Counted from the first letter of the stretch, positions 37,276 through 46,475 are shown. The stretch: DNA of 64,000 bases from Verrucomicrobiales bacterium (GCA_029212615.1 JARGPJ010000001.1:643547-707546), one strand, 5' to 3'. Translations and numbers: made by a program. Notes: generated by a model not told the origin, from the letters alone.

Positions 37276-38132
37276 TCCAGCACCAAATCCGGCCCGCCCT
37301 CACTTTTCGACTGGAACCCGGAGTCCTTGAGGACCTCGCTTAAATTGGTTTTCTCAAAGATCTGTAACTTTCCATCCAGGGTTGCATCGACGATTCGTCG
37401 ACCATCCGCCTCAAACAACTCACGCATCCGGGCAAAGACATACTCAGACCCGTCAAGGTTGGGTAACTGCCAGGTCACACCCTTACCAAAATAACTCTTA
37501 TCGAAATGATTCGGGTCATCACCGTCGGACACAACCGTCTTTCCACCATGTCCCTTGGGATGCACGTACGAATGATCAACCCCTATCAAAATGACCTCTG
37601 AGAATCCGAGATAGTACGCAATCTCCAAGCAGGTGTTGGTAACGGTATACCCGGAATTATAAAGCCCCTCCTCCAAATTCCCCTTTGGATCCAATCCGGG
37701 ACGACTCGCCAACAGAAGGGTTCGGTCATCATCGCCCATACCCCTCGCATGACGCCAATTGAAAAATTTAATCGTTTTCAACTTCAGGAAATCATCCCAG
37801 AACTGAGTGATCACGGTGCCGTTGACACAAGCAAGTACATCCGTCTCAAACCCCCATTCTGAGAACTTTAGATAGATTCGATTCATCCCGATGGTGTACT
37901 CGTCCTTCAACACGGAAAGATCCATTCGGTTAATACTCGGGCCATTCCCGATGATGACACAGCGCCGTCCCTTGAAGGCACCTTTGAGTCGTGAAATCTT
38001 CCGGGAAACACGCTCCCGGCCCTTCGGGTCACGCCTCCACTCCTTATAATCGGAACGATAACGCAAACCATTAACCCACGCCTGAAACCTTGGGTCCAAA
38101 CGGTTGTAGATCTTAACCAGAAGCTCTTTCAC
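37272..38132 (-). CDS. DUF115 / MptE-like (Maf-related) protein, copy B
   Basis: A 286-residue protein. The core RRCVIIGNGPSINRMDLSVL is the glycine-rich start of the DUF115 domain, and YTIGMNRIYLKFSEWGF continues it. YYLGFSEVILIGVDHSYV is the second conserved stretch. NHFDKSYFGKGVTWQLPN and GRRIVDATLDGKLQIF near the end are shared closely with the protein at 38915. The family includes archaeal MptE and the motility-associated Maf proteins that attach nonulosonic acids to flagellin. In a nonulosonate locus a transferase role is plausible but unproven. Confidence 0.8.
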   Translation of the reverse strand: MKELLVKIYNRLDPRFQAWVNGLRYRSDYKEWRRDPKGRERVSRKISRLKGAFKGRRCVIIGNGPSINRMDLSVLKDEYTIGMNRIYLKFSEWGFETDVLACVNGTVITQFWDDFLKLKTIKFFNWRHARGMGDDDRTLLLASRPGLDPKGNLEEGLYNSGYTVTNTCLEIAYYLGFSEVILIGVDHSYVHPKGHGGKTVVSDGDDPNHFDKSYFGKGVTWQLPNLDGSEYVFARMRELFEADGRRIVDATLDGKLQIFEKTNLSEVLKDSGFQSKSEGGPDLVLE

Positions 38133-38149
38133 AGCAGATAAATATCAGT

Positions 38150-38905
38150 TTACTTGAGGGATGCAGCACGACGGCTCAACCAGATCCTGAGACGAACGAA
38201 AGTCATTTCGTGCATAAGAGAGAACAATAAAAGTTTCCACGCAGGAAGATACTTTCGACGAATTCTTTTCAACTCCTCCGCCTTCAGCGACTGCATATCC
38301 TGACGGGCAGAATAGCCGGCCCCCTCGTACAAAACCCCCCGGTGAGGATTCCTTAATACCTTGATCAGAGGCTTCCTGACAAAACAGCGATAAAGAAACT
38401 CAAGATCAGCACGTATTAAATAAGAGATATCGTAGCCGCCCAGACGATCGAACAACTCACGGGAAAAGAAAACTGCCTGATGGCAATAGCGGGCTCGAAA
38501 AAGCGAAATCGAGTCGAGTCGATCGGGTAGCTGAATTTCTCTACCGTTTGCCACGTTCCGATAATCGCAGAAAATGAGATCCGGGTTTCCCCCGCTTTCA
38601 GCAAGCTTCGCAATATCTGCGATAACACTTTCAGAAGCCAGGCAGTCACCGGCATTCAGGAATAACAGGTAATCTCCTGTGGATCGCGCGATTGCACGAT
38701 TCATTGCGTCGTAGATGCCTTCATCCGGTTCCTGAAGGAACTTTATCGCCGCATGATCCCCGATAAATTCGAGAGACCCGTCGGTCGATCCTCCATCCTG
38801 AATCACCATCTCCAACTCATTGGAAGACTGGGAAACGACTGAGTCTACGGTCGCCTTAAGCAGATCGCCCGGATTCAAAGTGACCGTGATGACGGAAATC
38901 AACAT
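38150..38905 (-). CDS. Family 2 glycosyltransferase (pair member A)
   Basis: A 251-residue GT-A protein with ISVITVTLNPGDLLKATVDS, VIQDGGSTDGS, PDEGIYDAMNRAIARSTGD and YLLFLNAGDCLAS. In the last, the metal-binding DD of its paralogue at 36532 is GD, a possible change in cation binding. YCHQAVFFSRELF is the acceptor-side segment. Follows the DUF115 gene at 38915 by nine bases. Together the two repeat the DUF115-GT2 pair found to the left. Confidence 0.88.
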   Translation of the reverse strand: MLISVITVTLNPGDLLKATVDSVVSQSSNELEMVIQDGGSTDGSLEFIGDHAAIKFLQEPDEGIYDAMNRAIARSTGDYLLFLNAGDCLASESVIADIAKLAESGGNPDLIFCDYRNVANGREIQLPDRLDSISLFRARYCHQAVFFSRELFDRLGGYDISYLIRADLEFLYRCFVRKPLIKVLRNPHRGVLYEGAGYSARQDMQSLKAEELKRIRRKYLPAWKLLLFSLMHEMTFVRLRIWLSRRAASLK

Positions 38906-38914
38906 GAGGCCTCT

Positions 38915-39691
38915 TCAGGACTTTAAAAGAAATTCTTCCATGGTTTCCCTTGGAAAAATTTCCAACTTCCCCCCTGCTGTACAGTTAACGATCCGACGAC
39001 CATTTTCCTCCCAGGCAAGCCGCGCGAGGTTGTAATAATGCTCACTCCCGATGAGATCGGGCAATTGCCAGGTTACCCCCTGAGAAAAATAACGCGGATC
39101 AAAGTGATTCGGGTCTGAATCGCCCGCTTTGACGGCTTCATTCGGACGACCTTTAGAGGCAAAATTGTGATCGCACCCCACCAGCCCAATCTCCTCGAAC
39201 CCTAAATGGTAAGCCAGCTGCATGGCGACATACGTCACCGTGTAGCCCATCGGAATACTCCAGGAACAGTCACACGCAAACTTCTGCTGAGCAGAGTGAT
39301 GAAGATAGGTAACATGCTCACGGGAACCGATATCGCGTTGCCCGCGACTGGAAAGGTAAAGCGGTATGTCTGTCTCCCGGAAAAACTTCGCATTCTGTTT
39401 AATCACATGACCATTGACCGCAACAATCATGTCAGGTCGAAAGGAACTTCTCTCAAAAAGCAGATTAATCTTATTTAACCCAATCGTGAAAACCCCTGAA
39501 TTTTCCAGCGCTTCAAAGTCAACCTCATTCAAACTGGGACCATTGCAGAGAATGAGAGCACGACCCGAACGGCTGCCTTTCTCCCGCTTCAGACGCGAGC
39601 GGGACCGCCAGGACTCGGGATGAAGATCCCAAACGAAGCGATCAAAAATCAGCTTTGCCCCGTGGCGGTATGGATTGACGTCGGGCCTCAT
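38915..39691 (-). CDS. DUF115 / MptE-like (Maf-related) protein, copy A
   Basis: A 258-residue protein paralogous to the one at 37272. It shares RALILCNGPSLNEVDFEAL at the start, FTIGLNKINLLFE next, YHLGFEEIGLVGCDHNF, NHFDPRYFSQGVTWQLPD and GRRIVNCTAGGKLEIF. Identity is obvious by eye over the second half and weaker at the N-terminus. It lies between an HpcH/HpaI aldolase gene and a GT2 gene. Likely a glycosyltransferase-like enzyme handling the nonulosonic acid made by the locus; this is inferred from family and context. Confidence 0.8.
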   Translation of the reverse strand: MRPDVNPYRHGAKLIFDRFVWDLHPESWRSRSRLKREKGSRSGRALILCNGPSLNEVDFEALENSGVFTIGLNKINLLFERSSFRPDMIVAVNGHVIKQNAKFFRETDIPLYLSSRGQRDIGSREHVTYLHHSAQQKFACDCSWSIPMGYTVTYVAMQLAYHLGFEEIGLVGCDHNFASKGRPNEAVKAGDSDPNHFDPRYFSQGVTWQLPDLIGSEHYYNLARLAWEENGRRIVNCTAGGKLEIFPRETMEEFLLKS

Positions 39692-39719
39692 TCCGGATTC
39701 ACCTTAACACTGCCCCGCC

Positions 39720-40490
39720 CTACTTGAGGCCGGCCATCGACTCATTCACTCCCTGTCGATAAAAATGCGTCAGGATCGTGATATCAAGAGAATAGGCAAC
39801 GAGAGTATAGCCTCCCTCAATCGCATCACGGACCTGCACAGGATCAGGGTCTACGACATGCAATCCACAGACAACATCGTGTTTCCGGCAGGCTTCAAGC
39901 ACCCTGCCCTTCGCCGCAATGTAGTCAGGGTGATCAAATTGCGCGGTGATCCCCATGGAAGCCGAAAGATCATAGGGCCCGATAAAGGCAGCATCGATTC
40001 CTTCGACCGCCAGAATCTCATCGATCGCCTCAACCCCTTTGATATGCTCAATTTGAACCGTCAAAACGATTTCATCATTTGCTGTAGCGACGTACTCCGG
40101 AAGGTTCGGTCCGTAGGCATTAGCGCGGCAGAATCCGACCCCGCGATCTCCCATCGGCGGATACTTACAAGTCCTCACCAACTGCTCCGCATCGGCTGCG
40201 GTATTCACGAAAGGGGCAATAATCCCACCGGCACCGAGATCGAGATATCGTTTCAGGTGAGAATAATCAACACCATGTGCCCGCACCATTGGCACGCTGT
40301 CAGGATTGCCGCTTCGAATCGCCTGAAAAAGTGAGTGAGTTCTTTCAAGGTCCACCGGTGAATGCTCCACATCGACAACGACAAAATCGAAGCCGGCTTG
40401 AGCTGCGATCTCTGCATTAATCGGGCTACCCGAGTTAATCCATGTTCCCAACTTGGGCACACCTGACTTCAAAGATTCTCTAAATTGCAT
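39720..40490 (-). CDS. HpcH/HpaI family class II aldolase
   Basis: A 256-residue metal-dependent aldolase. Motifs: LGTWINSGSPINAEIAAQAG, FVVVDVEHSPVDLE with the catalytic His nearby, VQIEHIKGVEAIDEIL with the metal Glu, and DAAFIGPYDLSASMG with the metal Asp. These enzymes condense or cleave pyruvate (or phospho-forms) with aldehydes to give 2-keto-3-deoxy acids. Its place among a HAD phosphatase, a cytidylyltransferase and sugar transferases suggests that here it builds rather than degrades an ulosonic acid. That is inference; degradative relatives are commoner. Confidence 0.88.
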   Translation of the reverse strand: MQFRESLKSGVPKLGTWINSGSPINAEIAAQAGFDFVVVDVEHSPVDLERTHSLFQAIRSGNPDSVPMVRAHGVDYSHLKRYLDLGAGGIIAPFVNTAADAEQLVRTCKYPPMGDRGVGFCRANAYGPNLPEYVATANDEIVLTVQIEHIKGVEAIDEILAVEGIDAAFIGPYDLSASMGITAQFDHPDYIAAKGRVLEACRKHDVVCGLHVVDPDPVQVRDAIEGGYTLVAYSLDITILTHFYRQGVNESMAGLK

Positions 40491-40523
40491 AAAAATAAGG
40501 GGGGAAATCGGAAATCAATCAGT

Positions 40524-41156
40524 CTACCGCAATCGCTCCAATAATCCGGAAAAACTCTCCACGACGGGTAAACTCTCCGGAAAGGGATGGGGCGTCCCGT
40601 CAAATGAAACCCCGATAAAGGGCACTCCGGCCTCCATCGCCGCGCCATGGTCGGCCGCTGAATCCCCGATCATGACAACTTCATCAGTTTCAAGGTGATG
40701 ACGCTCCCGGACCATTTGAATAGCCTCCGCTTTCCTGAGCGGAAACCCCCAGGCCGACTCAAAGAATGGCGTGAGCCCTTTCAAATCCAGCGTCTCGGAC
40801 AACTCTTCGTGAGGCGTTGCCGAAGCCACAAACAAACGCCTGTTCACCTGTAGCTCCTGAAGCGCTTCCACGGCGCCATCAAACAAACAGCAAGCTTTCA
40901 CTTTAGAGAAAACAAGGTCGGCAAAACGATCTATCCGACGATCGACATCACCTTGCAAATTCTCTCCGAGATACGATGCGAAATGCTCGATTTTTTGACG
41001 TCGGGGACACCCCTGATTCTCTTCGTGATATCGACGTACGTACTCGCGCACTTCCGGAGAACAATCATCATAAGTATCGACGAAAGCTTCTGTCTTCACC
41101 GAAGTGGAATCGATAATGACGCCGTCAAAATCAAAAACAATGGCCTGAACTTGCAT
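40524..41156 (-). CDS. HAD-superfamily phosphatase
   Basis: A 210-residue protein with all HAD motifs: VFDFDGVIIDS (nucleophile Asp and acid/base Asp), VASATPHEELSE (motif II), RKAEAIQMV with motif III Lys, and DEVVMIGDSAADHGAAMEAG (motif IV). The cap region at ~15-85 is helical. Neighbours suggest it removes phosphate from a sugar- or ulosonic-acid phosphate before activation by the cytidylyltransferase next in the cluster. Substrate not shown by sequence. Confidence 0.9.
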   Translation of the reverse strand: MQVQAIVFDFDGVIIDSTSVKTEAFVDTYDDCSPEVREYVRRYHEENQGCPRRQKIEHFASYLGENLQGDVDRRIDRFADLVFSKVKACCLFDGAVEALQELQVNRRLFVASATPHEELSETLDLKGLTPFFESAWGFPLRKAEAIQMVRERHHLETDEVVMIGDSAADHGAAMEAGVPFIGVSFDGTPHPFPESLPVVESFSGLLERLR

Positions 41157-41207
41157 ACTTACGAAGAAATTGTAGTCGAAACGGGTTCAACTATATAAAA
41201 AACCTGA

Positions 41208-41909
41208 TCACTCCGAGAAAGAAGCGTGCGATTCGAACATCAGGCGACTCAAGGCGAGCACCTCAGCGTGATGCCATTCCACTTCAGTATCAATATCAAC
41301 AGATTCCAAAGCGGGAGTCTCAAAAAACAAAGGCGACTCTCCAATTCTTGCACCTGTTTTCGAGAAACTCTCCGCAGAGAAAAGATAGAGACAGGAGTTC
41401 TCTTCATACCAAGGCTCAAGATCTTGTGTTGGAATAAGGTTATCCGGATCATGATTCACCGGTTCTCCCTCCTCGCGATAAAATCGAGTCTGATAACGAT
41501 TCACTGTAAAAAGACTGTCACCTTCACCAACTTTCTTCCCCTCATGAAAACGGTGAAGAGCCTTGCGTACTGTCGCCCGGCTCAAAAGCGGATTGGTCGT
41601 ATGAGTCATCAAGTAGCTCTCGGCTGAAATATTTTCTACATCATCCGCGAGAACTAAATTCATGCTGACCTCATCACCGCACAGTTCCGGTTTTCGATCA
41701 CGTATTAGAACACGATCGGACTCCTCAAGCCCGTGAGCCCGCAAAACCTCACGAGCGTCAGTGTTGATAACCACCTGATCAATCTCCTCAAGGCCTGTTA
41801 AAGTATCGAGGATCCATTGAAATAAGGGCTTTCCTGCAAAAGTCCTGAAATTCTTGTTCTTGACCCTGGAACTGTGGGCCTTCATCGGAAGAAGAGCTAC
41901 GGTATTCAT
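41208..41909 (-). CDS. Acylneuraminate cytidylyltransferase family protein
   Basis: A 233-residue CMP-sugar synthetase-like protein. The nucleotide-binding start is VALLPMKAHSSRVKNKNFR, a variant of the usual ARGGSKRLPRKN, with the conserved KN and R retained. VINTDAREVLRAHGLEE, MTHTTNPLLSRATVRKAL and YEENSCLYLFSAESF follow the family. It differs enough from the NeuA at 56147 to suggest a different ulosonic acid substrate. It sits with the HAD and aldolase genes. Confidence 0.85.
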   Translation of the reverse strand: MNTVALLPMKAHSSRVKNKNFRTFAGKPLFQWILDTLTGLEEIDQVVINTDAREVLRAHGLEESDRVLIRDRKPELCGDEVSMNLVLADDVENISAESYLMTHTTNPLLSRATVRKALHRFHEGKKVGEGDSLFTVNRYQTRFYREEGEPVNHDPDNLIPTQDLEPWYEENSCLYLFSAESFSKTGARIGESPLFFETPALESVDIDTEVEWHHAEVLALSRLMFESHASFSE

Positions 41910-41934
41910 ACTGGAACTATTATTTATCTACCTA

Positions 41935-42405
41935 TTAAATAGAGAAGGTTTCCCTCTTAACTTTGAATACAAACTTTCGCAACAAACTGTCAGATCCATT
42001 AACAGACTCCCCGCAACAATGTGCATCTTCCGGGAAAAGAACGGCGACGCTCCCCTTGACTAAACAAATACTATCTCCCGTCATCTCCGGCTTTTCATAG
42101 AATAGAACATCCCCTTTAGAATCCCACTCCGATGATACCTTAAGGGTCGACCTCCTGGCCAATCGAATCAATTCCTCGCCCTCAATACACACCTGAACAT
42201 CAACATGATCACGGTGAGTCTCAAACTCACAAACTGAGGGAGAACTTGTTTCGTACTGCACCGTTTTCACATCAACCCCCTCTGCAACAGACCCGCCTCC
42301 GGCAGTAAAATCGAGAATCGCAGCCTGTTGAAGACAAGTTTGAAGCCAGGGAAATTTTTCTGTATAAACAGCTGCCTGACTTTCATTTGTAGAAAAGAAT
42401 ATCAT
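41935..42405 (-). CDS. YhcH/YjgK/YiaL (NanQ-like) protein
   Basis: A 156-residue cupin-like protein. VCEFETHRDHVDVQVCIEGEE carries the HRxHxD metal-site pattern of this family. DVLFYEKPEMTG and VAVLFPEDAHCCGES supply further ligands (Glu, His). In E. coli NanQ is a sialic acid anomerase, and here the gene lies between a cytidylyltransferase and a sulfotransferase-like gene. It may therefore speed ring-form conversion of the ulosonic acid before CMP activation. The metal site is visible; the role is inferred. Confidence 0.85.
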   Translation of the reverse strand: MIFFSTNESQAAVYTEKFPWLQTCLQQAAILDFTAGGGSVAEGVDVKTVQYETSSPSVCEFETHRDHVDVQVCIEGEELIRLARRSTLKVSSEWDSKGDVLFYEKPEMTGDSICLVKGSVAVLFPEDAHCCGESVNGSDSLLRKFVFKVKRETFSI

Positions 42406-42493
42406 AGATTTATTTTATATAGCATTTGCTCAATGCAAACTCACTCCGGAACAGGAAAACACCTCTGTCAATCAACACCCGGATAGATCGATT

Positions 42494-43342
42494 CTACCCA
42501 TTCGGAACGGAACGCCACTTTTCCGCGGCCGAGAGCAATTCCTCCGCATTGTAAAAATGTTTCGCGTACTTCGACTCCAACATATCAACCTTATATTGGT
42601 CGGGAAGCGTGATAGCCCCTTTGAACGACTGATATAGCTTCGCATAGTCCTTCTCTGACCCAACATTCTCATTCTCGAGCCGCAGCGAAGGCAGCCCCAC
42701 AAACTCTGATACTGCTTTCGTTTTTTGCTCATCATCAAGTTCGACCCTCATGAGGAGGAGATCAATTCGCCCCTCCTGAATTCGTGTCCACCCGGTGGCC
42801 GGATCAAAACTGTGTTCATAGACATCAACTCCCGTGACCGCCTTGAATTCCTCATCAAACCAATTCAAAGGCACATCATGAGCGTAATCCGAAAGAAAGG
42901 TGTCAATTGCCCTACTCAGCTTTACGTCCTGCACCTGTCCTTCGTGAAAGAAATCTTTCAGATTCTGAAAATAAGCTGAGATATTCCGCGAGATCGGCTC
43001 ACGAACCATCGTGATAATCCTGACTTGCTCGGTTGTTGTTGCCAGACGATCCCATAAAGCTTCACCAACCCTTTCATCTTTAGGGGAAACTCCCCGCTCG
43101 ATATGCTCGTCCCGGACCCGTGAAATGTTGGACGGAAGAATACGGTGAATGTGTTCGCATTCAATTCCATTCCGGCGCAGCGAATAGGTGACCGTGGAGG
43201 AACCGACTTTTCCCATTTGGTAGACAAGCAAGGGCATCTCCACCTTGCCAGCCCTGATCTCATGAGCACGGTTTTCGATGATTTTGTCCCGTCGTTTTCG
43301 ACGGGATTTCTTCAGGAAGTTTTTTCTCAGCTGCGTAATCAT
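42494..43342 (-). CDS. Sulfotransferase-like capsular polysaccharide protein (NKWYS family)
   Basis: A 282-residue protein. LLVYQMGKVGSSTVTYSL is the 5'-phosphosulfate-binding loop (GKVGSST) and MVREPISRNISAYFQNL the second nucleotide-contact segment, where an RxxSRNxS pattern holds the Arg-Ser. A basic N-terminal 30 residues (FLKKSRRKRRDK) may contact membrane. The family is often annotated as putative capsular polysaccharide synthesis protein. The start overlaps the stop of the 1,032-aa gene by four bases (ATGA), so they are coupled. Sulfate transfer to the glycan is inferred. Confidence 0.8.
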   Translation of the reverse strand: MITQLRKNFLKKSRRKRRDKIIENRAHEIRAGKVEMPLLVYQMGKVGSSTVTYSLRRNGIECEHIHRILPSNISRVRDEHIERGVSPKDERVGEALWDRLATTTEQVRIITMVREPISRNISAYFQNLKDFFHEGQVQDVKLSRAIDTFLSDYAHDVPLNWFDEEFKAVTGVDVYEHSFDPATGWTRIQEGRIDLLLMRVELDDEQKTKAVSEFVGLPSLRLENENVGSEKDYAKLYQSFKGAITLPDQYKVDMLESKYAKHFYNAEELLSAAEKWRSVPNG

Positions 43343-46300
43343 GACATCGAAGAGACCACTTCGGCATAAAATGCTTCGTGGTCAATAAATACCGGTAGAG
43401 CCAGCACCATCAAAGCTCCCCGCCCGCAAACAGGAAATGAGGGATAGGGAAAAACGCGGTAAAGGCTTGCCTTTTCAGCCTTCTCAGAGGGCGGGTGAAA
43501 TTGAAATACCCACACCTGATAACCGGACCGATGAAGCGATGAGAACGCCTCCTTAATTTGCCCGGGTTCAGGAACCTCCTCGTGAATAAAAAGAGGATTG
43601 ATGACCTCGCCTGCATTCTGCATCGAGAGACACGATTGCTTTGCAACGGGAGCCGCCATGAACTGGCTAACTGAGGAGAAACTCACCTTTTCCTTTGCTA
43701 GGTGCGCCGGAACCTTTCCAAGGTCTCCGTCTAACAAAATTCGAACGCGCTTCCCCAGTTTCTTCTTGTTCAGAAAATACTTACCCAATTCAAGGCCGGA
43801 TTGAACTGAATCCCCGTCCATACGAAACTTGCTCTTTCGCAGCCTCTTCAGAATCTGCGACCTGCGTAAGAATCGAATAGTACCCCGACCAAGAGTCTTC
43901 ACATTCTGAGGCAGCGTGCGACGCAGCACTGCCAAAACATCGATCCGGCGTCTCGGTCCTTGGGGCCCGCCCCGCCCTTTCTCGGAGCAATACAAGACAG
44001 CGGAGCATCCCGTGATGACCTCTTCACCGGTTTCTACCGCCTTGGAAGTTCCAGGCTGCAGAATCTTCTCTACAAAATTCTCAATATTATTGTCCTCAAG
44101 CCACTTACGCATTCCAGCGCGCATACTTTCCAGTCTCTGCGCATCCAAGGTTTCCAACACCTCATCAAAAGCTTCAGCGAAACCATCCGCGGACCATTCA
44201 GGAATAATCCACCCTCCACCGGTGCTCTCAATCTGCTTCTCCATCCACGTATCCCGTGTCGCAATGACGGGAACTCCACAAGAGAATGCTTCAGCTAAGA
44301 TTGAAGATGTTCGATAGCGGAAGGTATCAGGCTGATAGGGAAGCAGAACCGCATCAGAATGAGCAATGAGCTCTGAATACTCACGATCATTCAGCGACCC
44401 CTCGATCACCGTGACATTTGCTCTCTTCGGGAAAAAGGCGCTTCGATTTCCTTTAACGGTATAAGCTCTCACCGAAAACCTCAACGAAGCCGAAAACCGT
44501 TTCCCGTAACGCCGGACAAAATCTACAAGGAGCCCATACCCTCTGATTTCCTCCGCCTGCGAAGGAAAAGCAATCCTTAGCGGCTTCCCAAGCTCCCGAC
44601 CCCCTTCATCACCGGAATCAATCGCCTGGGATGGGCACATTGGAAGAAAAGGAAGCACCGCCCCTGTCTCTTCATAAACATCCCTGGCAAACAGTTCCGA
44701 ATCACAAACAACGGAGATCCCTTCACACCCCTCAGACAGTCGAAGCAGAAGATTGACCGAACTGAGGACTTCCTTCTCTGACGCAAGATCAGCCCCATCG
44801 TAGAACCCTGAAAACAGGTTAAAAACAAAACGCTCGCACTTGATGCCACGATTCTTCCACTGAAGGAGCAGCTCAAAAAGAACTGCAGGATGCCCCAGGT
44901 AGAAAAAGAGTTTGGTTTCAGAGAGAGACACAGCTTCTTCCAAAGCCTGCAGGGCATCCAGCAATTCATTTGCAAACCGTCGCGCCCTCTCCTTCCGCAT
45001 CCTCCCGGAACAACGATGAACCTTCCAGATGCTGGTTCGAAACGCCGGAATGACAAAATCCTCACATAAATCCCCCTCGCAATCGATGCTGCCCAAACTC
45101 AGGAACCCCGTCCCCGGAACACAACCAAGCGCTCCGGCCATCGCAAGATCCTGATACAGCGCATGCCCCTTGCGGTTCCTCAAACTGGGATTAATCGAAA
45201 CAAACTCAGGAGAAGTTCCCTTAAGGCTACTTCGGCGGCAGAAAAACTCGGCCTTCCGCTTATCCGGGCTCATCATTGCCCCTTCGGTCGCATAATCCCA
45301 CCTACCATCATCACCCGATAAAACTGACCGTTTACCCAAAGCCGGAATAAAGGAAGGGGCGACACTCTCAATCGTGAAACCATCCAACTCGAGTTCACCA
45401 AAAAACTGCTCCAGATCCGCGCAATGCTTCAAATAGTAGTCATTGTAATCGACCGAGAAAAAACCGGGATGAGCCTCCTGTATATTACCCATCTCTTCAT
45501 TGATCTGAGCAGTGGGATTGTGCCCCCAGAAATATCCATCGTCTTCGAGGCGCCTACCATCACACCCCATCAACTTAATGTTCTTCGAAACAGCCGCCCC
45601 GAAAGGCAACATCAGCAGCGTCAGGATGTTCTGTGTCGCTTTAACAGCAAAATCTCTCGAGAGGTCGCGGTTATACATCTCTCGATCCCTCTCGGTCGGA
45701 ACAAAAATGGTGCGATCAAGCAGTTCAGGGAAAGCATGCAAGAAAAGAAAATAGTACTTCTCAGAAACAGCGATCTTGAATGGATGCAATCTTGACACGC
45801 GGCGCAAACTCTCCCGAAATGTGGCAGCGTATCGTGACGGACCGAAATGAAAAATGGGATCACCAAAAACTAACAAGTCCACAGGGACATTCGCCATGAA
45901 TTCATCATTAATTACGGCACTATTACAAGTAACAACAAAAGAATCATCGAAATCGGAAAATTCTTTATATTTTCCGAAAGACGGACCTGTAGCAATTAGA
46001 TATGATTTTTTATACCCTGACCATTGCTTGAGAAAATCACCACACTTCGAGGAACTTTCCTGCCTAATAGAAGAATGATTTGCAACCTCAAGTGCGTATC
46101 GGAGCCTGGACAAGTGCATCCCCTCAGCCTTAGATCGAGGCTCAGCGACAAACTGCCTTCCCGGAAAAACAACTTCTTCCGGTGAAGCTACTAACGTGGC
46201 ATCAAAACTCCGGTGTCGGGAACTTGAGTAACTAACTCTAATTTTCTCAAGATCGTTCTCAATCCCGGGATCGAGGTATTGTGGCGGCACAAAACAGCCC

Positions 46301-46437
46301 CCACCGACCGGACCATCCCCGCTGAAAATTAATGCGATATCCGCTCCTGCGCCGGCAAACGCAACTCGGGAAATCAAATCGGCCTCGTCAACTTGACCGG
46401 AAAGACTACGACTAACCTTAATACGAAACTCTGACAT
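43339..46437 (-). CDS. Large fusion protein: DUF115-like domain plus GT4 glycosyltransferase domain
   Basis: From ATG 46437 this is a 1,032-residue protein; GTG 46458 would add seven residues. Residues ~1-130 are unrecognised. Residues ~140-370 resemble DUF115: KSYLIATGPSFGKYKEF, VTCNSAVINDEFM and IKLMGCDGRRLEDDGYFWGHN. A linker at ~370-520 has no clear family. A GT-B domain of the GT4 type follows (~550-815): LRIAFPSQAEEIRGYGLLV, SDAVLLPYQPDTFRYRTSSI and EAFSCGVPVIATRDTW. The last ~200 residues begin with a basic stretch (RRSQILKRLRKSK) and are unrecognised. It may carry out two sugar transfers in series. Confidence 0.75.
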   Translation of the reverse strand: MSEFRIKVSRSLSGQVDEADLISRVAFAGAGADIALIFSGDGPVGGGCFVPPQYLDPGIENDLEKIRVSYSSSRHRSFDATLVASPEEVVFPGRQFVAEPRSKAEGMHLSRLRYALEVANHSSIRQESSSKCGDFLKQWSGYKKSYLIATGPSFGKYKEFSDFDDSFVVTCNSAVINDEFMANVPVDLLVFGDPIFHFGPSRYAATFRESLRRVSRLHPFKIAVSEKYYFLFLHAFPELLDRTIFVPTERDREMYNRDLSRDFAVKATQNILTLLMLPFGAAVSKNIKLMGCDGRRLEDDGYFWGHNPTAQINEEMGNIQEAHPGFFSVDYNDYYLKHCADLEQFFGELELDGFTIESVAPSFIPALGKRSVLSGDDGRWDYATEGAMMSPDKRKAEFFCRRSSLKGTSPEFVSINPSLRNRKGHALYQDLAMAGALGCVPGTGFLSLGSIDCEGDLCEDFVIPAFRTSIWKVHRCSGRMRKERARRFANELLDALQALEEAVSLSETKLFFYLGHPAVLFELLLQWKNRGIKCERFVFNLFSGFYDGADLASEKEVLSSVNLLLRLSEGCEGISVVCDSELFARDVYEETGAVLPFLPMCPSQAIDSGDEGGRELGKPLRIAFPSQAEEIRGYGLLVDFVRRYGKRFSASLRFSVRAYTVKGNRSAFFPKRANVTVIEGSLNDREYSELIAHSDAVLLPYQPDTFRYRTSSILAEAFSCGVPVIATRDTWMEKQIESTGGGWIIPEWSADGFAEAFDEVLETLDAQRLESMRAGMRKWLEDNNIENFVEKILQPGTSKAVETGEEVITGCSAVLYCSEKGRGGPQGPRRRIDVLAVLRRTLPQNVKTLGRGTIRFLRRSQILKRLRKSKFRMDGDSVQSGLELGKYFLNKKKLGKRVRILLDGDLGKVPAHLAKEKVSFSSVSQFMAAPVAKQSCLSMQNAGEVINPLFIHEEVPEPGQIKEAFSSLHRSGYQVWVFQFHPPSEKAEKASLYRVFPYPSFPVCGRGALMVLALPVFIDHEAFYAEVVSSMS

Positions 46438-46475
46438 TAAATAAAATCGTAAAACCACATCATACTAATTCCCCT

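Noticed and set aside
41208..41909. Second cytidylyltransferase as a Kdo cytidylyltransferase (kdsB)
   Set aside because: Its N-terminal motif is closer to acylneuraminate cytidylyltransferases than to KdsB, so I did not assign the kdsB symbol.
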